From Gammaproteobacteria bacterium (GTDB lineage: Bacteria > Pseudomonadota > Gammaproteobacteria > Enterobacterales > Alteromonadaceae): a stretch of 64,000 nt of DNA. Below are positions 18,220-25,262 of the stretch, in pieces. The position numbers were made by a program, and so were the translations under genes. The notes under the pieces were generated by a model that worked only from the letters and a program-made list of their open reading frames with translations, was not told the DNA's origin and ran no database searches. The stretch covers positions 1 through 64,000 of the forward strand of contig JAHJZX010000042.1 in assembly GCA_018826295.1 (NCBI GenBank), in the 5' to 3' direction. The number at the start of each line of letters is the position of its first letter. The stretch's first letter is position 1.

Positions 18220-19848
18220 ATGATTGCAATAGATAAAACAACATCGATAAAAAGCGCTTTAATTTGGGTCATTATGCTGACATGCAGCCTGACGTTGTGT
18301 CTGGCTATGATGGTATCGACCTTACAGGACGTGAAGTTGCAGCGCAGTAAGCTGATTGCTCAGTTGCAGGGCTATGCCAGTATTATTGCCTTCAATGCCC
18401 GCGACAGCTTGCTAAAAGACGATGCCGATATTGAAGATAACCGACTGAAGTCGTTTAAAGCGGTAACTATGCTGCACAATGTGCACATTTATAAGCTGAT
18501 GCCGGGTACCACTGAGCTGAGCTTTTTCGCCAGCTACAATCGTGATGGCATAGGGCCTTTTCCGGTGCAGTTTGCCCGTATTGAGCAGTTTTCCAAACCC
18601 TATGTCAGTGATAATCATATAGAGCTTATCCTGCCAATAATGCTGGACGAACAAATAATTGGCTACGTCTATGTCCGTGCTAATCAGGACGAACTCAGCA
18701 GTTATATTCAGACCAGGGTGTTGCTCGACATCTTTATCGCGCTGATTGCATTGGGCAGTGCCTATTTTATCAGTTCCAAGTTGCAGCAACGCTTTACCAC
18801 ACCGATAGAAACCTTGCTGAACCTGGTGCAAAAAGTTGCCAAGGAAAAAGACTACCGCATTCGAGCTCCGGTTGCGCCAATCAAAGAATACAACATGCTT
18901 AGCCGCGCTTTTAACACTATGCTGGACAGAATTGAGCAGCAAATCAGTAAACTGCAACAGGCTGAGCAGGAAAATCGCCAGCTAACCTTAAGTCTGGAAC
19001 AAAAAATTGAGCAACGCACCGATGCACTAAAAACGTCAAATCAGGAGCTGTTAAATACTCTGGCTACGCTGCATCAATATCAGAATCAGATAGTAGAAAC
19101 CGAAAAAATGGCCAGCCTGGGCCAGATGGTTGCCGGTGTGGCACACGAAGTTAATACGCCGATAGGCCTGGGGGTGACCGCCTCAACCTTAATGCAAGAT
19201 AAGCTTACCGATATTCAAAAAGCCTTTGATGAGAAAAAGCTGACTTCGTCACAGCTGGCTAAATTTCTGGCTGAAAGCAAAGAGAACCTGGGAATTATTT
19301 ATCGCAATATGGAACGCGCGGCCAGTCTGATCTCCAGCTTTAAACGTGTGGCAGTTGATCAGTCCAATGACAACCGCCGGCAATTTAATATGCTGCAGCT
19401 TATCAATGAAGTTGTGCTGTCTTTGCGGCCCAATTTAAAGAAAACCCAGCATCAACTGGTAGTCAACTGTCCATCAGAGCTCGAACTGGACAGTAAACCC
19501 GGGCCTATTAATCAGATCCTGATTAACTTAATAATGAACAGCCTGATCCATGCTTTTGAGCATACCGAGCAAGGCACTATGACCATTAGCGTGCAGGTAA
19601 ACAACAATAATTGCACCTTGTCTTATACCGACAACGGCACCGGAGTGCCGGAAAACATTAAAAAGCGCATTTTCGATCCCTTTGTCACCACCAAACGCGG
19701 TGAAGGTGGCAGTGGTCTGGGCCTGCATCTGGTATATAACCTGGTAACCCAGGCCCTAAACGGTAAAATTTTGCTGGAAAGCACGCTGGGGCAAGGCGTC
19801 AGCATTAAGATTGATTTTCCGGTTATCGTGATCCGTCATGCCGCTTAA
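18220..19848 (+). CDS. Membrane sensor histidine kinase with CHASE8-like periplasmic domain
   Basis: The 542-residue protein has a membrane helix at about 14-34, a periplasmic domain of CHASE8 type (ASIIAFNARDSLLKDD at about 53-68), a second membrane helix at about 168-186, a HAMP linker, and a coiled coil (about 240-290). The kinase core follows, with the phosphorylated His309 in AGVAHEVNTPIG, the N box LINLIMNSLIHA, DNGTGVP and the G boxes GGSGLGLHL. It is 177 bases upstream of arcA in the same direction, separated by a strong inverted repeat and promoter. Its cognate regulator is not obvious; ArcA is possible, but ArcB is also present. Confidence 0.88.
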   Translation: MIAIDKTTSIKSALIWVIMLTCSLTLCLAMMVSTLQDVKLQRSKLIAQLQGYASIIAFNARDSLLKDDADIEDNRLKSFKAVTMLHNVHIYKLMPGTTELSFFASYNRDGIGPFPVQFARIEQFSKPYVSDNHIELILPIMLDEQIIGYVYVRANQDELSSYIQTRVLLDIFIALIALGSAYFISSKLQQRFTTPIETLLNLVQKVAKEKDYRIRAPVAPIKEYNMLSRAFNTMLDRIEQQISKLQQAEQENRQLTLSLEQKIEQRTDALKTSNQELLNTLATLHQYQNQIVETEKMASLGQMVAGVAHEVNTPIGLGVTASTLMQDKLTDIQKAFDEKKLTSSQLAKFLAESKENLGIIYRNMERAASLISSFKRVAVDQSNDNRRQFNMLQLINEVVLSLRPNLKKTQHQLVVNCPSELELDSKPGPINQILINLIMNSLIHAFEHTEQGTMTISVQVNNNNCTLSYTDNGTGVPENIKKRIFDPFVTTKRGEGGSGLGLHLVYNLVTQALNGKILLESTLGQGVSIKIDFPVIVIRHAA

Positions 19849-19888
19849 CCGGCGCTGTTAGTTCGTATTTGGATAAAAGCGCCAGGTG

Positions 19889-19931
19889 GCAGTCCAATTG
19901 TTAACAAAAAACTTGTTAACAATTGGACTGC
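19889..19931. repeat. Perfect 19-bp inverted repeat upstream of arcA
   Basis: Arms at 19889-19907 and 19913-19931 are perfectly complementary (arm begins GCAGTCCAATTG and ends TTAACAA), with a five-base loop AAAAC. Each arm contains GTTAAC. No T-run follows, so it is not a standard terminator. The right arm contains the -35 box of the likely arcA promoter. Confidence 0.9.
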
Positions 19932-19941
19932 TGGTTATAAT
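19913..19941 (+). promoter_or_regulatory. Probable arcA promoter
   Basis: -35 TTGTTA (19913-19918), a 17-base spacer and -10 TATAAT (19936-19941) precede the arcA ATG by 84 bases. The -35 lies in the right arm of the 19-bp inverted repeat, so a dimeric regulator bound there could block or control polymerase. Confidence 0.6.
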
Positions 19942-20025
19942 CACGTATTATTTGACAAGTGCAAGTCATCTATAAAACGCTAATTCGCCATAAAACTAAC
20001 AATATTTACATAAGGTTTAAATCCT

Positions 20026-20733
20026 ATGCAAACACCTGTGATTCTTATCGTTGAAGACGAAGAAGTAACCCGGTTAAATCTGGTCAGTCTGTTCCAGGGT
20101 GAAGGTTATGACGTTATTGAAGCCATAAACGGCGAAGAAATGAATCAGAAGCTTACTGATAATAAAGTAAATCTGGTGGTAATGGATATTAATCTACCTG
20201 GCAAAAACGGCTTGATCCTGGCCCGCGAATTGCGTCAGAAAGAGAATATCGGCCTTATTTTCCTTACTGGCCGCGACAGTGAAGTAGACCGTATTCTGGG
20301 TCTGGAAATTGGCGCCGATGATTATTTAACCAAGCCATTTAATCCACGTGAACTAACTATCCGTGCGCGCAACCTGTTAAGCCGCACTGTTGCTCAGCCA
20401 GTAGTGGAAGAGCACAAAAGTATAGTTAAGTTTAATGGCTGGACGCTGGATGAAAACAGCCGCAATCTGACATCTCCAAAGGGTGTGGCGCGCCGTTTAC
20501 CAAAAGGCGAATACCGTGCCTTGCGTTTGATGCTGGATACACCGGGTAAAATTTTCACCCGTGAGCAGTTAATTCGCCATATGACTGGCCGTGACTTACG
20601 TCCAAATGACCGTACTGTAGACGTTACCATTCGTCGTATCCGTAAGCATTTTGAGTCAGATATCGATAGCCCTGAGTTAATCAGCACCATCCATGGTGAA
20701 GGCTACCGCTTCGTTGGCAAGTTAGAAAAGTAA
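20026..20733 (+). CDS. arcA: Aerobic respiration response regulator ArcA
   Basis: The 235 residues align closely with E. coli ArcA from the first residue (MQTP-ILIVEDE). The phosphorylated Asp54 is in [12 protein letters not shown], with [15 protein letters not shown] and a C-terminal OmpR-type winged helix ending [15 protein letters not shown] and HGEGYRF. ArcA represses respiratory and TCA genes under low oxygen. It is convergent with arcB with only four bases between the stop codons, unlike E. coli, where the two are unlinked. Confidence 0.96.
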   Translation: MQTPVILIVEDEEVTRLNLVSLFQGEGYDVIEAINGEEMNQKLTDNKVNLVVMDINLPGKNGLILARELRQKENIGLIFLTGRDSEVDRILGLEIGADDYLTKPFNPRELTIRARNLLSRTVAQPVVEEHKSIVKFNGWTLDENSRNLTSPKGVARRLPKGEYRALRLMLDTPGKIFTREQLIRHMTGRDLRPNDRTVDVTIRRIRKHFESDIDSPELISTIHGEGYRFVGKLEK

Positions 20734-20737
20734 GCGT

Positions 20738-23026
20738 TTAAGCCTTTTCAATATAGTCAGACAGAGCAGTCAGATGCTGCTCTGTCTTAAAATGAAACTC
20801 CACCAGTTGCCGCTCCATTCCCTGCCAGTTTATTTCTTCCTGCTCTAAGCGTTTTGCCTGTTGTTGCACCCAAAGCAAGCCAACAGATGCCGCTGCACCT
20901 TTAAGTTTGTGCGCCGCTTCCTGAAACTCTTTTAACTGCCGTTGTACCGCTGTTTCCATCAATCGGTTCATGTAACCAGGCAGCAACTGCGCAAATAATT
21001 GTGCGCTGCGTTTCACCGTATCTTTGCCTAATGACTGCAAGTAATCATTTAAAATATTGATGTCCAGTGCGGCGGACTCGGTCGTTTTCTGTTCCAGCAG
21101 CGGCTTTTGCAACTTAACGGCACTGGGCGAAAACAACTGCGCCAGCACTGCGTCAAGTTTGCCGGTATTAATCGGTTTGGCTAACGCATTGTCTATGTGC
21201 AAGCCTTGCAGTTGTTGCTCAGCTTTGCGCACGTTGGCGCTTAACACCACTATTGGTAAGGCGGCTAACCGTGGCTCCTGGCGGATAAACTGGGCTATTT
21301 GCTCACCACTCATATCCGGCAACTGCATATCCAGCAACACCAGATCGATATCATCTTCGGTTTCCAGCAGTGCCATGGCGTCTTCACCGGTTTCGGCGTG
21401 GATCACCGTATGACCGCGCTGCTCCAGCAAGCCGGTTGCTATTTCAGCATTTAGCGGAACATCTTCAATCAGTAAGATGGTAAGCTCCGGACAGCTTATC
21501 TGAGTTGCCGCTTCCTGCTCGGAACACTCCGCTGGCAGCCTGACTTCAAAACAACTGCCACGGCCCAGCTCGCTCTGCAACACTATAGTGCCTTTCATGG
21601 CCTCCACTAATGCCCGCGATACCGATAAACCAATACCAGAGCCGATTATACTCAGACGCCGGCCATCACTGGACTTGTAATACATATCAAAAATCCGTTG
21701 TTGCTCCTTGGCTGCGATACCAATACCGGTATCACTAACCTGAAACATCAGTTCAGATTTTTCGGTATCTACTTTGCATGTCAGCGCTACCTGGCCGGCC
21801 GCAGTAAACTTCACCGCATTGTTCAGCAGGTTCCACAATACCTGACGCAATCTGGTCGGATCCAGACGCAAATACAGCTCTACATTGCCTTCGCAATGTA
21901 ATTCAAATGCCAGGCCTTTTTGGTGGCACAGTAATTCGGCAAAGTTGGCAATGTCGTTGATAAACTGCCGCAACGACAAGCTCTGATACACTATGTCCAG
22001 ATCTTGCCGGTCAATTTTGTCCAGATCGATAATATCATTGAAAATATTACCCAGGGTTTCCGCACTGCTGAAGATGGTATTAGCCCAGCCATGTTGCTGC
22101 TTGGTAAGTTTGCTTTCCAGCAAGCGCCGGCTCAGGCCGACAATACCATTAAGCGGGGTACGTAATTCATGGCTTAAAGTGGCAATAAATTTGCCTTTAT
22201 CCTGATAAGCTTTTTCCAGCGCCTGCTCTGCCAGCTTACGCGAGGTGATATCGCGGCCAAAACCTAATAAACCTATATAACGACCGTGGCGGTCATAAAA
22301 CGGCACCTTACGCATTTCCAGCCACAATCTCTGGCCGTCTTCTTTTACATACTCCACATCCAGCGTAAGTTCCGACGGCTGCATCGCCACTTCGTATTCC
22401 GTCAAAATAGCCGCCTGGGCGCTTTTGGCACTGTATATTTCTGCCGGATAGTGGCCGATAAGCTCAGTAGCAGATTTCCCCATCAGCTGTTCGAACATCT
22501 TATTACAGCTGGCAAAGCGGCCGGTTTCATCGCGGTAGTAAAACAAATCGGGCGAACTATCGACAATAGAGCGGATAAGTAAACTTTGCTCTTCCAGCTC
22601 TATCTGGGCTTTTTTCCGTTCAGCTATTTCTTTACGTAGTTCGTCAATGGCGCGGCGTTTGGCCTGAAAGGCTTTTTTCCGCTCTTCTATCTCATAGTTC
22701 AGCTGGCGGATATTTTCCTGCATCCCTTCATTGAGCAATCTCTCCTGATGGGCAGAGTCTTCCAGGTAGGACAGAGCAGCATCTAAATGCAGTACCAGAT
22801 AAAACAAAAAGGCAATAGCAACCGGACCCAAAGCAGCGGCCGCCAGCATAGCTCCTCTCACCAGCTCCCAGTCGACCTGGTTATTCAGCACCACTGATGT
22901 CACAGCCGACACTATAGCCAAACCAAGCGACAACAGCAGCTGACACAATAATGCCAGCTTCAGCTTGCCCCAGTGGCGTATCCATCTGGCGAAGGTTCTA
23001 ACCTGAGGATGAACAGGTCCTTGCAT
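20738..23026 (-). CDS. arcB: Hybrid sensor kinase ArcB
   Basis: The 762 residues follow the ArcB layout: two membrane helices (about 23-47 and 60-80), a coiled coil, a PAS domain (about 150-262), a kinase with His286 in LSHELRTPLNG, a receiver with Asp566 in LLDMQLPD, and an Hpt domain with His706 in AAHKLKGAA. This supports the three-step phosphorelay to ArcA. Compared with E. coli ArcB, the PAS cysteine Cys180 is kept (Cys174, ASCNKMFE), but the partner Cys241 is replaced by Trp235 (RLWLEMRKVP), so quinone-driven disulfide control cannot work in the same way. It is convergent with arcA. Confidence 0.93.
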   Translation of the reverse strand: MQGPVHPQVRTFARWIRHWGKLKLALLCQLLLSLGLAIVSAVTSVVLNNQVDWELVRGAMLAAAALGPVAIAFLFYLVLHLDAALSYLEDSAHQERLLNEGMQENIRQLNYEIEERKKAFQAKRRAIDELRKEIAERKKAQIELEEQSLLIRSIVDSSPDLFYYRDETGRFASCNKMFEQLMGKSATELIGHYPAEIYSAKSAQAAILTEYEVAMQPSELTLDVEYVKEDGQRLWLEMRKVPFYDRHGRYIGLLGFGRDITSRKLAEQALEKAYQDKGKFIATLSHELRTPLNGIVGLSRRLLESKLTKQQHGWANTIFSSAETLGNIFNDIIDLDKIDRQDLDIVYQSLSLRQFINDIANFAELLCHQKGLAFELHCEGNVELYLRLDPTRLRQVLWNLLNNAVKFTAAGQVALTCKVDTEKSELMFQVSDTGIGIAAKEQQRIFDMYYKSSDGRRLSIIGSGIGLSVSRALVEAMKGTIVLQSELGRGSCFEVRLPAECSEQEAATQISCPELTILLIEDVPLNAEIATGLLEQRGHTVIHAETGEDAMALLETEDDIDLVLLDMQLPDMSGEQIAQFIRQEPRLAALPIVVLSANVRKAEQQLQGLHIDNALAKPINTGKLDAVLAQLFSPSAVKLQKPLLEQKTTESAALDINILNDYLQSLGKDTVKRSAQLFAQLLPGYMNRLMETAVQRQLKEFQEAAHKLKGAAASVGLLWVQQQAKRLEQEEINWQGMERQLVEFHFKTEQHLTALSDYIEKA

Positions 23027-23050
23027 CAGGCACTACCTCGCATTTTCCGC

Positions 23051-24913
23051 TTAGTTAGCCGGAGTAATATCCAACAGCAAATTACTGTAAGAACAATACT
23101 GCACTTCGGTATCTTGCATGCGTTGCACACCTTGCCGGCTATTAGATACTGCGCCCTTATACAGCCGGATATTATGGCCCTGGCCTACCCTTACCGCACG
23201 GCCATCAGCCTGGCGGCTTTGGGTGCTGCATAGTAAATGCGCTAATTGCTTATAGTTATCGCGCTCAAATAAGTCGCCCGAGCTTAGCATTGGCGTCAGG
23301 CTGTTATTAGCAGCAAACTTCCAGTCGGCAAAGCGGGCCCGCATGATGCCATCTTTAATCTCCAGCTGATCTTCGCGGGTAAGGTAATGCGTACTCACTT
23401 TGGTTATGCTGGTTGCCGCCCCCTCGCCAGAGCGCTCAGTGCCAAGCGTGTCGACCACATAAACACCATTAGCGCCGATAACCTGCATTGTTACTTCCGG
23501 GCCATTTTCATTGTTATTAAAGCCAACCAGCAATGCAGTCGCTTCATCAACGCCAAAACCAAAGCGGCTTTGCGTGTCATTCAGTAACCTGATCAGGCGG
23601 CCCTGGCGGCCGCGCTCAGAAAAATGCGTGTCCAACACACCAAAATTGAACAAGCCTAAACCGCCGGTGGCAGTGTAGGTAAGGTGATCTTCTGCCAGAC
23701 CATTGCTACAGCTTTGATCTTTATCACAACCCGGCATAGGTGCCGGTAAATCGAAGGCGCCATATTGCATAGCACTGTAGCTGTCGCCATTAGTAATCAT
23801 CGGTATTTTGCTGCCGGCAAAACTGCCTCCGCTCATCACGGCGGTGCCTGCACTGGTGCCAGCCACTATCATGTCGCCATTTTTCAGCATAGTTTCAATC
23901 TGCTGTAACTCAGGGCTCGGGCTGCCATCAGCAAAACGCAATGCCTTAAGCGTCAGACTCTGATCGCCACCGTTAAAGAAAATCGCATCTGAACGCTTTA
24001 TCAGCTCGACGGCAGCTTCACTGCCCTGCTGACAAAAACTGCTGAGTTGTTCCATTAAATCAGGGTAGACACGCTGACGCTGATAACTACCATGGTACTG
24101 CTCCAGATACTGCGGTAACTTGTCACAAGACGCCTTATCGGCCGTTTTGTTTGCTTGTGCAGCCTGGTAGGCAGCGTTAATTGGCAGCCAGGTTACGTCA
24201 GCACCGGCTTCTTTAAATAAATTGGTATAAAAATCCACCGCGGCAAAAGGATCACGGCCTGAGGCGGTAACAACCAACAGCCGGGGCTTTCGCTGTGGTC
24301 CGGCCACCTGCTGCGCCAGACTAATTATTTTCTGGTAAATTTCGATGCTAAAAGGGTCTGCCGTTTTGGCCAGGTCAGCAAATTCTCTTTGCCGTACTGC
24401 CGGTGAGCGCCGGCCAGAGTTAGGGGCTATTGCCATCACCTGCAACTGATCCAGCACAAAATTTAGCTCACGTCCGGTCAGTGAGCTGTAATTTGTCCGG
24501 CCAGAAACCCAGATCCCGTCCATTTCGGTTTCAGCCGAACGCCACAAACGCATTAACTCACGTTCTGAAATGCGATCAGTTCCGGTGCGCGAGCGAACAA
24601 AATCGAGCACCGCCAGCGTTTGCTGCTGTTCGATGACACGTTCTTCGCCCCAGAACAACTTATCGCCAACGTTAGCAATATTTTCTGCCGACAACTGAAA
24701 CACATCAGCAGCCTTAGCAGCGTCAGAAAAAACGCCCTCAGTGCTACAGTGGCGCACGCTTGCCGAACTGCAGGTTTTTAACCCGCCTCCGACCAGCACC
24801 ATAGAGTAGTCAGGAAATTTTTTATTGTTAGCTTGTACAGCGGATACAGTGCAGGCCAATATGGCTGCGGATATATAAAAGCTCAGTGGTCTCATTAATC
24901 TAGTTCTTATCAT
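23051..24913 (-). CDS. Exported cyanophycinase (peptidase S51)
   Basis: The 620-residue protein has a signal peptide (cut after SAVQA) and a cyanophycinase core: FFNGGDQSLTLKAL (about 312-324), the nucleophile Ser354 in AGTSAGTAVMSGG, DTHFSERGRQGRL (428-440) and GFGVDEATALLV (452-463). These are the S51 cyanophycinase signatures. It should cut cyanophycin to beta-Asp-Arg dipeptides outside the cytoplasm. It is longer than cytosolic CphB enzymes because of an N-terminal region of about 200 residues and a C-terminal extension. The ATG at 24895 is an alternative start. It is divergent from a TonB receptor and near yfcC- and iadA-like genes, forming a cyanophycin utilisation locus. Confidence 0.88.
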   Translation of the reverse strand: MIRTRLMRPLSFYISAAILACTVSAVQANNKKFPDYSMVLVGGGLKTCSSASVRHCSTEGVFSDAAKAADVFQLSAENIANVGDKLFWGEERVIEQQQTLAVLDFVRSRTGTDRISERELMRLWRSAETEMDGIWVSGRTNYSSLTGRELNFVLDQLQVMAIAPNSGRRSPAVRQREFADLAKTADPFSIEIYQKIISLAQQVAGPQRKPRLLVVTASGRDPFAAVDFYTNLFKEAGADVTWLPINAAYQAAQANKTADKASCDKLPQYLEQYHGSYQRQRVYPDLMEQLSSFCQQGSEAAVELIKRSDAIFFNGGDQSLTLKALRFADGSPSPELQQIETMLKNGDMIVAGTSAGTAVMSGGSFAGSKIPMITNGDSYSAMQYGAFDLPAPMPGCDKDQSCSNGLAEDHLTYTATGGLGLFNFGVLDTHFSERGRQGRLIRLLNDTQSRFGFGVDEATALLVGFNNNENGPEVTMQVIGANGVYVVDTLGTERSGEGAATSITKVSTHYLTREDQLEIKDGIMRARFADWKFAANNSLTPMLSSGDLFERDNYKQLAHLLCSTQSRQADGRAVRVGQGHNIRLYKGAVSNSRQGVQRMQDTEVQYCSYSNLLLDITPAN

Positions 24914-25262
24914 TGAGTACAGAAGTGTTCAACTACCAATACTGCAGATAGCGGCCAAAATTCAAAGGCTATAGATTAGCCTGTATTGACTTGGTTGCCA
25001 ATTAGCAGTATTTGTATTAGCCATGTTTTATTGAACTCAATTCAATTTTGGTAGCGATATGTTGAAAAAAGCCTTCGTGCTCAGTTCATATCACTACTCG
25101 TCTTACTACCTGTCAGAGTGGTTTAACGAGTAGATACGTGTCAGGCATTAAACCGTGCCTGGCAGGTAACTATTCCTGCAGCCTAATAACTCTACTAAAT
25201 ACTTATAAGCTCAGCATTGCGCACTCTATCGCGCGCCGGGCCATGTTAAGACAGGTGTATCT
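24914..25262. promoter_or_regulatory. Divergent control region of the cyanophycin locus
   Basis: This 349-base spacer has no gene. It holds a palindrome ATTGAA-CTCAA-TTCAAT at 25030-25046, which resembles an ArgR box but with the half-sites one base too close. It also holds an imperfect inverted repeat at 25108-25167 in the leader of the TonB receptor. I could not assign a convincing promoter pair. Confidence 0.4.
25108..25167 (+). repeat. Imperfect 19-20 bp inverted repeat in the receptor leader
   Basis: The left arm at 25108-25126 (ACCTGTCAG then GTGGTTTAA) pairs with the right arm at 25148-25167 (TTAAACCGTG then GGCAGGT) with a few mismatches and a 21-base loop. It lies 96 bases before the receptor ATG and could be an RNA structure or operator. 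Confidence 0.55.

Noticed and set aside
18412-18957. A 181-codon minus-strand frame
   Set aside because: It is antisense to the histidine kinase gene, has no ribosome site and no domain features.
19889-19931. Terminator of the histidine kinase gene
   Set aside because: The stem is perfect but no T-run follows on the plus strand, and the right arm forms part of a promoter.
19952-19976. TTGACA at 19952 with TATAAA near 19971 as the arcA promoter
   Set aside because: The spacing is only about 13 bases; the TTGTTA/TATAAT pair with 17 bases fits better.
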